From: Alphaproteobacteria bacterium
GTDB lineage: Bacteria > Pseudomonadota > Alphaproteobacteria > Micavibrionales > Micavibrionaceae
DNA length: 64,000 nucleotides
Direction: 5' to 3'
Assembly (NCBI GenBank): GCA_016794145.1
Contig: JAEUKP010000017.1
Coordinates: 98,607 to 162,606 of the forward strand
The position numbers were made by a program, and so were the translations under genes. This document shows, in pieces, positions 57,051 through 64,000 of this stretch. Under the pieces are notes generated by a model. It was not told where the DNA came from. It did not search any database and saw nothing but the letters and a program-made list of their open reading frames with translations. How positions within the stretch are numbered: position 1 is the stretch's first letter; each line of letters opens with the position of its first letter.

Positions 57051-57151
57051 ACACCCCTCCCTCCTACGGAGGGCAAGCGTGGCCGCCATCTCAATCGGCG
57101 GCCCTCGCTAACCCCATCACCCCATCTGCAAAAAAATGAAAGGAACCTTGC

Positions 57152-57562
57152 ATGCACGACCATGAACCTGAAGAGAAAGTTTTGAGTAATGACGAAAGCT
57201 TTGTCGAAGACCGAATTCAATCTGCTGCACGCACCTTGCGGCGATTGCCCGATGTGAAAGTGCAAGGGTATTTCTCCACCTGGCCGACCATTATTCGTGA
57301 GCCGATGGAAATCTTGCAGATGGAACCAGAAAAAATGCGCGTGCGTCCATCACAACAGGACATCACCGACATGGAAGAAGTTTTGTTCATCTGGCTCAAA
57401 TGGATTGAGCCTGAAGAACGCCGCCTTGTGTGGCTGCGGGCGGAGCGTGTGCGCTGGAAGCTGATCTGCGCACGTTTAGGCGTTGGCCGCACCAAAGCGT
57501 GGGAGATGTACCGCCGTGCGCTGACCCGTATTGCGGCGTGCCTTCCCTTCATCCCTGAATAA
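57152..57562 (+). CDS. DUF6362-like HTH protein
   Basis: 136 residues. A RRLPDVKVQGYFSTWPTIIRE segment and a C-terminal helical HTH-like part (WKLICARLGVGRTKAWEMYRRAL) resemble the DUF6362 proteins of alphaproteobacterial prophages; recalled, not searched. Start has GGAA 9 bases upstream. Likely DNA-binding regulator of the element. First of a run of small conserved element genes. Confidence 0.65.
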   Translation: MHDHEPEEKVLSNDESFVEDRIQSAARTLRRLPDVKVQGYFSTWPTIIREPMEILQMEPEKMRVRPSQQDITDMEEVLFIWLKWIEPEERRLVWLRAERVRWKLICARLGVGRTKAWEMYRRALTRIAACLPFIPE

Positions 57563-57586
57563 TCAAAATGAGCAATGAAATAAGCA

Positions 57587-57626
57587 CTTATTCAACTTGA
57601 TGTTCTTGCCGAATGAAGCGTTCATG
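57587..57626 (+). promoter_or_regulatory. upstream repeat with ATGAA-GCG-TTCAT palindrome, copy 1
   Basis: CTTATTCAACTTGAT begins a block ending in the palindrome ATGAAGCGTTCAT (57613-57625, arms 5 bases). The same block with a 1-base spacing difference precedes the next gene at 58079-58117. Candidate operator for a shared regulator. Confidence 0.6.
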
Positions 57627-57658
57627 ACATGAAAACCACCCGTAAAAGGAGCGATAAA

Positions 57659-58033
57659 ATGCCTAAAAAACCAAGCAAATCCAAACCCAAACCACCCGCT
57701 AAAAACAAAGTTAAAGCGGCGATTAAAACTAAGGATCACGGCAATGGCCTTGTGATTGATGAAAGCCAGCTTTCTGCGCCCATGCAGGCGGCGCTGGCGG
57801 GTGTTGCCGCCATGCCCATCAAGCGGGAAACAAAACTGACCGCGCTGGTGGCCCTCCTGTCGCGCCCTGAAGGGGCAAATATCGAGGATATGATCGCCGC
57901 TACGGGCTGGCAAAAGCACACAATCCGCAGTGCGCTCTCGCACGCGCTCACCAAAAAACATGGTTACCAAATCGTGTCTGAAAAGCCCGAAAACAGTGCG
58001 CGTATCTACAAAATTACGGGTCGTGCGCAATGA
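57659..58033 (+). CDS. DUF3489-like element protein
   Basis: 124 residues. A Lys/Pro-rich basic N-terminus (PKKPSKSKPKPPAKNK) precedes a winged-helix-type domain (TKLTALVALLSRPEGANIEDMIAATGWQKHTIRSALSHALTKKHGYQIVSEK), the DUF3489 pattern, thought to bind DNA. The GGAG before the ATG at 57659 is preferred over an upstream in-frame ATG at 57629. Confidence 0.75.
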   Translation: MPKKPSKSKPKPPAKNKVKAAIKTKDHGNGLVIDESQLSAPMQAALAGVAAMPIKRETKLTALVALLSRPEGANIEDMIAATGWQKHTIRSALSHALTKKHGYQIVSEKPENSARIYKITGRAQ

Positions 58034-58078
58034 TACTAAAACAATCAAAACCCCTGATTATTAGCGGTTTTATGATGT

Positions 58079-58117
58079 CTTATTCAGTTGATAATCAGCC
58101 GAAATGAAGCGTTCATG
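58079..58117 (+). promoter_or_regulatory. upstream repeat with ATGAA-GCG-TTCAT palindrome, copy 2
   Basis: CTTATTCAGTTGATAATCAGCCGAAATGAAGCG-TTCATG parallels 57587-57626; the palindrome is at 58104-58116. It precedes the gene starting at 58143 by 26 bases. Confidence 0.6.
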
Positions 58118-58142
58118 TAAGTATAAGCAAAGGAGAACGCCC

Positions 58143-58640
58143 ATGAAAAATACAGAGATTTTACCGACCACAAACAAAGAATGGGGCTTTTGGGGAACAG
58201 CCGAGCGCAACGGGTATGATGCTGAGCTGACCTGGAAAGCCGCCAGCAATTTTTTAATCACCGCGTTTGATTTAACCGCCGAACAAGCCCGCGATGTTTT
58301 AGACGCACGCTTTGGCAGACATTTGGCTGACGATTTGAGTTTTATCAAAGGCACGCTCACCGAACAAACAATCACGGCGCATTTGAAACTCCGCATTGCC
58401 GATGCAGGCTGGCGCAAAAGTTTTGAAACGTCGATCAGCGAGGTCACGGGCAAAACCTTCCCTCGCACAGTCAAGCCCACTAAGGCCGAGCTGATAAGCC
58501 TGATTGCTAAAAAACACCTGCGTATTGAGACGCTTGAAACCCGCAATGCAGACGGGTTGGATTTTCATGATGTGGCGGTCTGGAGCATCAAGGATGCGCT
58601 GGAAGCTGCTTTTGAAGCAGGTCGCAAGGCTGGAAAATAA
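58143..58640 (+). CDS. conserved element protein of unknown function
   Basis: 165 residues, soluble. Two parts: an N-terminal WGFWGTAERNGYDAELTW region and a C-terminal helical tail LETRNADGLDFHDVAVWSIKDALEAAF, which I associate with DUF6900-type proteins of prophages. AAGGAG lies 8 bases before the ATG at 58143; the upstream in-frame ATG at 58104 falls inside the regulatory repeat and is rejected. Possible regulatory or replication accessory role. Confidence 0.65.
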   Translation: MKNTEILPTTNKEWGFWGTAERNGYDAELTWKAASNFLITAFDLTAEQARDVLDARFGRHLADDLSFIKGTLTEQTITAHLKLRIADAGWRKSFETSISEVTGKTFPRTVKPTKAELISLIAKKHLRIETLETRNADGLDFHDVAVWSIKDALEAAFEAGRKAGK

Positions 58641-58650
58641 GGGGCAGAAA

Positions 58651-58878
58651 ATGAACAAACGCATGCAGGAACGAGCAGATGCTTACTACACGGCCAAAGA
58701 ACAAATTGTGGCCACAATGATGGAGATTGCAAACCGCATCCACAACCCGCCACCAGCCGAGCGTAAAATGCCAGAACAGATTGTGGCGCACGATATCACC
58801 AAACTCAAACAGGCGCACATGAAACTGCGCGAGATGGCGGACATCCTCGGTATTGAAACCCAAGCGCTGGAGATTTGA
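58651..58878 (+). CDS. small helical element protein
   Basis: 75 residues, mostly helical (MNKRMQERADAYYTAKEQIV, LKQAHMKLREMADILGIE). The ATG is 10 bases after the preceding stop, with GGGGCAG upstream. No family recognised; coupled expression with its neighbours is likely. Confidence 0.55.
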   Translation: MNKRMQERADAYYTAKEQIVATMMEIANRIHNPPPAERKMPEQIVAHDITKLKQAHMKLREMADILGIETQALEI

Positions 58879-58880
58879 GC

Positions 58881-59219
58881 ATGGTCAGAGAAATCATCCA
58901 GGTTGTTTATGCCCGCAAGCCTGTCGACTGGCACGAGATTGAATCGGGTAGCCGTCCCGATTGCGGTGAGACCATCCCAACCCAGGTCTCGGAAACGAGG
59001 GAAACGACAGAGGCCGAGTATAACGCCTTCATCGCCCGCCCGCTGGCAAAACGTGAATGGCTGGCAGGCAAAGGTGGTTATCAAGGCAATATCAAACAAG
59101 CCATTGCGCTGGTCTGCCCTGGGCGGGAAACCCTTTATGTTGACCCCTCAGGCTCCGATTATGGTCGGTATGTCGGGCGGGCGGTGGTGGCCGATAAAGA
59201 ACAGCGTAATGAGCATTAA
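58881..59219 (+). CDS. small element protein, probable phage-type ORF
   Basis: 112 residues. Contains a tetrad CPGRETLYVDPSGSDYGRYVGR near the C-terminus and an acidic N-terminal half. The ATG at 58881 lies 2 bases after the preceding stop; a TTG two codons before is possible. Not recognised. It ends the cluster before the XRE genes. Confidence 0.55.
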   Translation: MVREIIQVVYARKPVDWHEIESGSRPDCGETIPTQVSETRETTEAEYNAFIARPLAKREWLAGKGGYQGNIKQAIALVCPGRETLYVDPSGSDYGRYVGRAVVADKEQRNEH

Positions 59220-59250
59220 TCGGAGTAATGTAAAGGATACTTATCATTAA

Positions 59251-59577
59251 ATGACAATCAAGCACCCCTTATCATCATCGGTTATGCGCTCTCTGAGACT
59301 GCTTGGAGAAGATATCAAGAATGCGCGTCGTCGCAGGCGCATCCAGGCAGCCCTTCTGGCTGAACGCGCTGGTATCTCACGCATAACGCTGGGCAAAATT
59401 GAAAAGGGTGATCCATCTGTTTCCATGGGAGGATACGCATCAGTCTTATTCAGCCTTGGTCTGATCAAGCATCTGGAAATTCTGGCGCACAGCAATCACG
59501 ATATTGTCGGTCGGGAGCTTGAGGAAGAACGGCTGCCTAAGCGCATTCGATACGCTAAGCGATCTAAAACAGGCTAA
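59251..59577 (+). CDS. XRE-family HTH regulator 1 (HipB-like)
   Basis: 108 residues. The HTH (LLAERAGISRITLGKIEKGDPSVS, residues about 29-52) is followed by GGYASVLFSLGLIKHLEILA, the HipB-like pattern. Paralogous to the next gene (LGEDIKxAR and LGENIKxAR). First of three tandem XRE genes before hipA. TAAAGGA upstream. Confidence 0.85.
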   Translation: MTIKHPLSSSVMRSLRLLGEDIKNARRRRRIQAALLAERAGISRITLGKIEKGDPSVSMGGYASVLFSLGLIKHLEILAHSNHDIVGRELEEERLPKRIRYAKRSKTG

Positions 59578-59643
59578 TGAGTATTATAATGACCAATCTC
59601 CCAACCTAATGAACACAATAATGACCATTGAGAAAAATAACTG

Positions 59644-59976
59644 ATGCCAAGAAAAACAGCTTCTCCACCGCCAACGCTTAAAGAAATACTGAGTGTACTT
59701 GGAGAGAATATAAAAATGGCACGCCTGCGCCGGAAAATTACAACCTCGATGCTTGCCGAGCGGGCGGGTATGACGCGCGTGACATTACGCAAGATCGAGA
59801 ACGGCGACAGTGGTGTCACAATCGGTGCGTATGCGATGGTGCTATTCTGTTTGTGTCTTGAAAAGGACTTGCTGCTCCTTGCCAGGGACGATGTACTGGG
59901 GCGAAAGCTCCAAGACGCTGGTCTCACCCATACGAGGCGGCGTGTGCCAAAACAACCAAAGCGCCTTTCCACATAG
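59644..59976 (+). CDS. XRE-family HTH regulator 2 (HipB-like)
   Basis: 110 residues with HTH MLAERAGMTRVTLRKIENGDSGVT and the follow-on GAYAMVLFCLCLEKDLLLLA. Clearly a paralogue of the gene at 59251. Direct repeats ATAATGACCA at 59586 and 59618 lie just upstream. Could regulate itself or the HipA toxin. Confidence 0.85.
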   Translation: MPRKTASPPPTLKEILSVLGENIKMARLRRKITTSMLAERAGMTRVTLRKIENGDSGVTIGAYAMVLFCLCLEKDLLLLARDDVLGRKLQDAGLTHTRRRVPKQPKRLST

Positions 59977-60013
59977 ATAGTATTTGCCACTTCAGCCCAT
60001 ACTCAGCTATATA

Positions 60014-60058
60014 TGCTATATAAAGCACCTTAAATTACTTAATATGCTTTATAAAGCA
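60014..60058. promoter_or_regulatory. paired palindromic operators upstream of hipB3/hipA
   Basis: TGCTATATAAAGCA (60014-60027, one mismatch) and the perfect palindrome TGCTTTATAAAGCA (60045-60058), centres 31 bases apart (three helical turns), 71 bases before the third XRE start. This spacing favours cooperative binding of a dimeric repressor such as HipB. Confidence 0.7.
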
Positions 60059-60128
60059 TTTTTAATTGATTTCTTAAGATTTCTCTGGTAATGTTGTGGC
60101 ATGGATAAGATTATCAGGAAATCGCCCT

Positions 60129-60479
60129 ATGCCGAAGAAAACACAACTTTTTGAAACGCCTCCTTATGCTGTTGAACAACGGCTGGCAAGGCTTGGCGCA
60201 GATTTACGCATGGCGCGGGTACGTCGCAAGCTGACAATCGCTGATGTGGCCGAGAAGATCGGCACAGGTGTCAGGGCAGTTGCCGATGCAGAAAAAGGGA
60301 AAGTTTCAACGGGCGTTGGTGTCTACATTGCGCTTCTTTGGACATATGGTCTGTTAAATCAGATGGATGATGTTGCCGAGCCATCACGTGATCTTGAGGG
60401 ACAGCGTCTCGCACAATCACGTGAAAACATACGTGCGCGCGGAGCGAATGTAGAAGGGAAAATTGATAATGACTTCTAA
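60129..60479 (+). CDS. hipB: XRE-family HTH antitoxin (HipB-like), third copy
   Basis: 116 residues. HTH about residues 34-57 (TIADVAEKIGTGVRAVADAEKGKVS). Overlaps hipA by 11 bases, so this is the coupled antitoxin. Start at 60129 chosen for the coupling; the frame extends to 60096. Confidence 0.82.
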   Translation: MPKKTQLFETPPYAVEQRLARLGADLRMARVRRKLTIADVAEKIGTGVRAVADAEKGKVSTGVGVYIALLWTYGLLNQMDDVAEPSRDLEGQRLAQSRENIRARGANVEGKIDNDF

Positions 60480-61749
60480 TGATTCTGAGTGCTTTGTTTA
60501 TATCACCCTGCCAGGACAAACCGAACCTGTGACGGCGGGAAAATTTGTGCTGACAAAAAATCGGCAGGGAATCAGTTTGGGGAAATTCATCTACGGTAAA
60601 TCATATCTCGCACGGACTGATGCTGTTGCGTTTGATCCTGTTGAACTAAAACTGACGGATAGAACATACGAAACTGTTGCCCTTAAAGGTATTTTTGGTG
60701 CACTCCGAGATGCGGGGCCAGATTATTGGGGACGGCGCATTATTGAACGCCATGCAGGCAAGGCAGAATTAGGCGAGCTGGATTATCTGCTCAACTCCCC
60801 TGATGATCGGGCGGGTGCGCTGGGTTTTGGGTTGAATGCAACGCCGCCTGCACCAAAACGTACATTTAATCAGACGCTGGATTTGATGCGATTACAGGAA
60901 GTCGCTGACATTATCGTGCGGGATGAAGGCTTGTCTTTGCGTGGCGCAGAGGCGCAGGCATTGGATTTAATGCTGGCGGGTACATCGATGGGCGGCGCTC
61001 GCCCCAAAGCTGTTGTGGAAGATCAAAGTGGTCTATGGCTTGCAAAATTCAATCGCCCTGACGACAAATGGAATGTCGCCCGTGTCGAGCATGCCATGTT
61101 ACAGCTGGCGCGTATCTGCGGGCTACAAACAGCGGAGAGCAAACTCACAACTATCGGAGATCGTGATGTGTTGCTGGTCAAGCGGTTTGATCGTGAAAAA
61201 ACGGAAGGCGGCTATACCCGCGCCCGCATGATCAGTGCGCTTACGCTTTTGCAAACAGAAGATACTCACCAATCGCGGGACAAATGGTCATACATCTTGC
61301 TGGTGGAAGAATTGCGCCGAGCGAGTGCGGAGGCAGCAAGCGATGCGCAGGAACTCTTCCGTCGCATGTGTTTTAATGCGCTCATATCTAATAATGATGA
61401 TCACCCGCGCAACCATGCGCTTTTAGCGAAGGGCGCAGATTGGCGTTTGTCACCTGCCTATGACTTAACGCCAGCACCGCAAATCAGTCAGGAGAGACGC
61501 GACTTAGCTTTGGTCTGCGGTGATCAAGGCCGTATTGCGAATGCTGAAAACATCCTGTCTCAAAGCGCACGGTTTCTATTGAAAGAAGATCAGGCAAACG
61601 CAGTGGTTCAGAACATGGTGAAACAGGTTAGTACAGGATGGTACAGCACCATGCGTGCCGCTGGCGTGTCTGAGCGTGATTGTGAAATACTCAAAGACGC
61701 CTTTGTCTATCCAGGGTTCATGGGACAAGACCAGCAGGAGTCTGAATAG
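60469..61749 (+). CDS. hipA: HipA-family kinase toxin
   Basis: 426 residues. The N-terminal HipA domain (GKFVLTKNRQGISLGKFIYG) precedes the kinase core with SMGGARPKAVV (nucleotide loop), RFDRE and the catalytic NNDDHPRNHALL, followed by SPAYDLTPAP. HipA kinases phosphorylate targets such as glutamyl-tRNA synthetase and cause growth arrest. Start ATG at 60469 overlaps hipB. A terminator follows at 61886. Confidence 0.9.
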   Translation: MTSNDSECFVYITLPGQTEPVTAGKFVLTKNRQGISLGKFIYGKSYLARTDAVAFDPVELKLTDRTYETVALKGIFGALRDAGPDYWGRRIIERHAGKAELGELDYLLNSPDDRAGALGFGLNATPPAPKRTFNQTLDLMRLQEVADIIVRDEGLSLRGAEAQALDLMLAGTSMGGARPKAVVEDQSGLWLAKFNRPDDKWNVARVEHAMLQLARICGLQTAESKLTTIGDRDVLLVKRFDREKTEGGYTRARMISALTLLQTEDTHQSRDKWSYILLVEELRRASAEAASDAQELFRRMCFNALISNNDDHPRNHALLAKGADWRLSPAYDLTPAPQISQERRDLALVCGDQGRIANAENILSQSARFLLKEDQANAVVQNMVKQVSTGWYSTMRAAGVSERDCEILKDAFVYPGFMGQDQQESE

Positions 61750-62148
61750 GTATTACGATCAGGATGAACTCTGCGTGAATAAAAAACGTCCGAACAAAAA
61801 AGATGCGGACACGGCGAACATTTTTTGGCACCCTGATCACTAGCATCGCGATACGTCCCCTGTAATTTCAACGCACATTCCTTTCAAGGCCACGCCACCC
61901 GCGTGGCCTTTTGTTTTGCGCGCCTTGTGCCGATCAAAAAAGGTACTTCCGGCGACCCAACCCAATGCGGCGGGCAAAGGCGCGGGACTTTTTTAGCGAT
62001 AGCGAATTTTTCTGGGTGCGCGGTGAATGCCCGTTTGTTGCCGAAACGGCGGCTTTACAGGGCTTTGATGCCGCGCACTCGCCATCCTGCGCACCAATGC
62101 GCACCCAGCCGCCCAAAAGGCGCGCACCCAAAAGAAAAGGAGAGCAAA
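61750..62148. other. spacer between hipA and the methyltransferase gene
   Basis: 399 bases. It contains a perfect terminator (61886-61917), a TCCGAAC/GAACA stretch (61790-61819), and three related segments at 62012-62021 (CTGGGTGCGC), 62099-62108 (GCGCACCCAG) and 62122-62130 (GCGCACCCA), giving long-range inverted arms. No gene. Confidence 0.6.
61886..61917 (+). terminator. terminator of the hipBA operon
   Basis: AAGGCCACG and CGTGGCCTT arms with a 7-8 base loop, followed by TTGTTTT. Confidence 0.85.
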
Positions 62149-63396
62149 ATGGATAGCGATAACGGCTTAAAGATCGAATACATCTCGGTCGATCATGTGA
62201 CACCGTACCAGTACAACGCCCGCACCCATTCGGATGATCAGGTGGCGCAGATCGCTGGATCCATGACCGAGTTTGGGTTTGTGAATCCGATCCTGATTGA
62301 TGACAATGGCGGGATTATCGCAGGGCATGGGAGGCTAATGGCGGCAAGGATGTTAGGCATCAAGCAGGTTCCCGCCATTCGCCTGAAGCATCTCTCTGAA
62401 ACGCAGCGCCGCGCTTTGATGATTGCCGATAATAAAATCGCCGAAAATGCGGGCTGGGATGAAAACCTGCTGCATCAGGAATTGCAGGCGCTGGAAGGTG
62501 AGGATTTTAATCTCTCTTTGCTCGGTTTTGGCGAAGATGAACTCGATGAATTACTGGGCGATGATGACAACGAAGGCCTGACGGACGAAAACGCCGCACC
62601 GGAGGCTCCCGAAAAGCCTGTGAGCGTTTTGGGCGATCTGTGGGTTTGCGGGGATCATAAAATCCTCTGTGGAGATTCTGCCCTCATTGACAGTTATCAA
62701 ACCCTGCTGGGTGAAGAGCTGGCCGACATGGTGTTTACCGATCCGCCCTATAACGTCAATTACGCCAATTCGATGAAAGATAAAATGCGCGGCAAAGCTC
62801 GCCCGATCCAGAATGACAATCTGGGCGATGATTTTGGTGCGTTTTTGTATGATGTCTGCACTAATCTGATGATGGTGAACAAAGGTGCGCTCTATATCTG
62901 CATGTCGTCGTCAGAATTGCACACGCTCTACAACGCCTTTACCGATGCGGGCGGCAAATGGTCAACCTTTATCATCTGGGCGAAAAATACCTTCACGCTG
63001 GGGCGGTCAGATTATCAGCGGCAGTATGAGCCGATCCTTTATGGCTGGAAGAACGGCAATGAACATTTCTGGTGCGGCGCGCGGGATCAAAGCGATGTCT
63101 GGTTTGTGAACAAGCCCGCCAAGAACGATTTGCACCCCACCATGAAGCCTGTCGAATTGGTGGAACGTGCCCTGCATAATTCCAGTAAGACCAAGGATAT
63201 CGTGCTGGATGCCTTTGGCGGCTCTGGCACCACCATGATTGCCTGTGAGAAAACAGGTAGGCGCGCGCGACTGATCGAGCTTGAACCTAAATACGCCGAT
63301 GTGATTGTCAAACGCTGGCAGGAGTTCACAGGCAAATCTGCAACCTTGGCGGCCACAGGACAGAGTTTTGCCGAACTTGAAGCCGAACGCGCCTGA
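62149..63396 (+). CDS. ParB-like domain and DNA methyltransferase (beta-class)
   Basis: 415 residues. An N-terminal ParB/SpoOJ-type nuclease-like domain (about 15-100, GHGRLMAARMLG) is fused to a DNA N6-adenine or N4-cytosine methyltransferase: TDPPYNVNY (motif IV) precedes FGGSGTT (motif I), the beta-class order. No restriction enzyme gene is present, so an orphan methylase is likely. Start at 62149 fixed by AAAGGAG; the frame extends further upstream but includes the repeat spacer. Such genes are frequent in prophages. Confidence 0.9.
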   Translation: MDSDNGLKIEYISVDHVTPYQYNARTHSDDQVAQIAGSMTEFGFVNPILIDDNGGIIAGHGRLMAARMLGIKQVPAIRLKHLSETQRRALMIADNKIAENAGWDENLLHQELQALEGEDFNLSLLGFGEDELDELLGDDDNEGLTDENAAPEAPEKPVSVLGDLWVCGDHKILCGDSALIDSYQTLLGEELADMVFTDPPYNVNYANSMKDKMRGKARPIQNDNLGDDFGAFLYDVCTNLMMVNKGALYICMSSSELHTLYNAFTDAGGKWSTFIIWAKNTFTLGRSDYQRQYEPILYGWKNGNEHFWCGARDQSDVWFVNKPAKNDLHPTMKPVELVERALHNSSKTKDIVLDAFGGSGTTMIACEKTGRRARLIELEPKYADVIVKRWQEFTGKSATLAATGQSFAELEAERA

Positions 63397-63409
63397 GAGT
63401 TGAGAAATC

Positions 63410-63955
63410 ATGGGACTGTCCATTCGTGCTTATGCCCGTCATCGCGGCGTGGCAGATAATGCCGTGCGTAAGGCGATCCGCACGGGTCGTATTGTGCCTG
63501 AAAAAGACGGGTCAATTGATGTCGCTAAGGCCGATGCGGCGTGGGAGGCAAATACCGATCACACCAAGCGGCATGATCCATCGGCAATGAAGGATATTGA
63601 TCCGAATGCGGCGATGGAATCCGTGCGTCAGACGTTGGCTGAAAATGGCCGTGCCCCTCAGGGCATGAACAGTTTTACCCAAGCCCGCACCGCGCATGAG
63701 ATTGCCAAGGCGCATCTGGCACGGCTGCGGCTACAGGAAAAGAAAGGCCAGCTGGTCAATAAGGATCAGGTCAAGGCGCAGATTTTCCGGCTGGGACGAG
63801 AATTCAGGGACGCATGGGTCAACTGGCCAGCCCGTGTGTCGTCACAAATGGCCGCAGAGCTACAGGTGGATGAGCATGGCTTGCACATGATTTTGGAGCG
63901 CTATGTGCGGGAGCATCTGAATGAACTTGGGGATGCCAAACTCGACACAGCATGA
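63410..63955 (+). CDS. terminase small-subunit-like protein (Nu1-like)
   Basis: 181 residues. An N-terminal HTH-like region (IRAYARHRGVADNAVRKAIRTGRI) is followed by a helical C-terminus (AHLARLRLQEKKGQLVNKDQVKAQIFRLGREFRDAW) in the pattern of phage terminase small subunits. GAGAG lies just upstream. It marks the start of a packaging module continuing beyond the window. Confidence 0.7.
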   Translation: MGLSIRAYARHRGVADNAVRKAIRTGRIVPEKDGSIDVAKADAAWEANTDHTKRHDPSAMKDIDPNAAMESVRQTLAENGRAPQGMNSFTQARTAHEIAKAHLARLRLQEKKGQLVNKDQVKAQIFRLGREFRDAWVNWPARVSSQMAAELQVDEHGLHMILERYVREHLNELGDAKLDTA

Positions 63956-64000
63956 TGGCGCGTATGACAGTTTTGAAATTGAAATCTGGTGGCGCACGGC
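63933..64000 (+). CDS. partial gene at the window end, probably large terminase
   Basis: ATG at 63933 inside the end of the preceding gene opens MPNSTQHDGAYDSFEIEIWW and continues past the window. A second candidate frame starts at 63952 (MMARMTVLKLKSGGA). Position after a terminase small subunit suggests the large terminase, but the sequence is too short to confirm. Confidence 0.4.
   Translation, partial: MPNSTQHDGAYDSFEIEIWWRT

Noticed and set aside
56861..57139. 92-residue open frame beginning at the primase stop
   Set aside because: It covers the iteron repeats, and its composition (repeated Pro/Ser/Thr) follows the repeats; a coding role is unsupported although the ATGA overlap is noted.
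61903..62148. N-terminal extension of the methyltransferase frame
   Set aside because: AAAGGAG before the ATG at 62149 and the repeat-filled spacer argue that the upstream frame is not translated.

Overview
The window looks like a chromosomal segment of a motile alphaproteobacterium of moderate GC content. The evidence is the flagellar gene set and its order: fliF-fliG-fliH-fliN-flbD as in Caulobacter, a DUF6468-type gene after fliM, and a motE homologue. Dot/Icm (type IVB) coupling genes are also present. A Micavibrio- or Rhodospirillales-like lineage is plausible, but that is inference.

Layout. 1-5.0 kb: the end of a ThiF-like gene, an orphan ParA, Sua5 (tRNA t6A), a periplasmic redoxin and a DsbD/ScsB-type reductase. 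5.2-7.2 kb: acetoacetyl-CoA synthetase. 7.3-15.7 kb: flagellum and chemotaxis, with flgF-flgG-orf60-flgA-flgH on the minus strand behind a sigma-54 promoter and fliL-fliM-DUF6468-motE-cheY-cheZ on the plus strand. 15.8-21.1 kb: gyrB, a repeat-rich spacer, a secreted orphan and argS. 21.1-25.9 kb: a minus-strand operon dotM-orf-dotL-pilin-like orf. 26.1 kb: tRNA-Thr. 26.5-35.3 kb: an accessory stretch with three large orphan proteins, an IS481-like transposase remnant, and a sugar ABC importer with a broken tautomerase gene, bounded by an outward-facing inverted repeat. 35.4-43.4 kb: ABC-F ATPase, carboxylesterase, a pseudokinase/membrane-protein pair, purA and glmM. 43.8-49.9 kb: flbD, fliN, fliH, fliG, fliF and a FlaG-like gene. 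FlbD is probably the activator of the sigma-54 promoter at 10.97 kb.

50.8-64 kb (runs off the end): an integrated prophage-like element that starts just downstream of tRNA-fMet. It carries DUF2924, a large serine recombinase, a recombinase-associated protein, a 42-residue microprotein, an ECF-like sigma factor, a primase-helicase followed by iteron-like repeats, several small conserved element genes, three tandem XRE regulators with HipA, a ParB-domain DNA methyltransferase and terminase-like genes.

The most interesting signal is in this element. Three gene groups (recombinase, sigma factor, replication) are each preceded by the same bipartite motif, TCGTCG-N15-GCATACCAG, with identical spacing. 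The element also encodes its own sigma factor, whose ribosome-binding site lies in a hairpin. I infer a self-contained sigma regulon that could coordinate excision and replication. The iteron cluster and paired palindromic operators before hipBA add further control layers. All functional links are inference from sequence, with no database search behind them.
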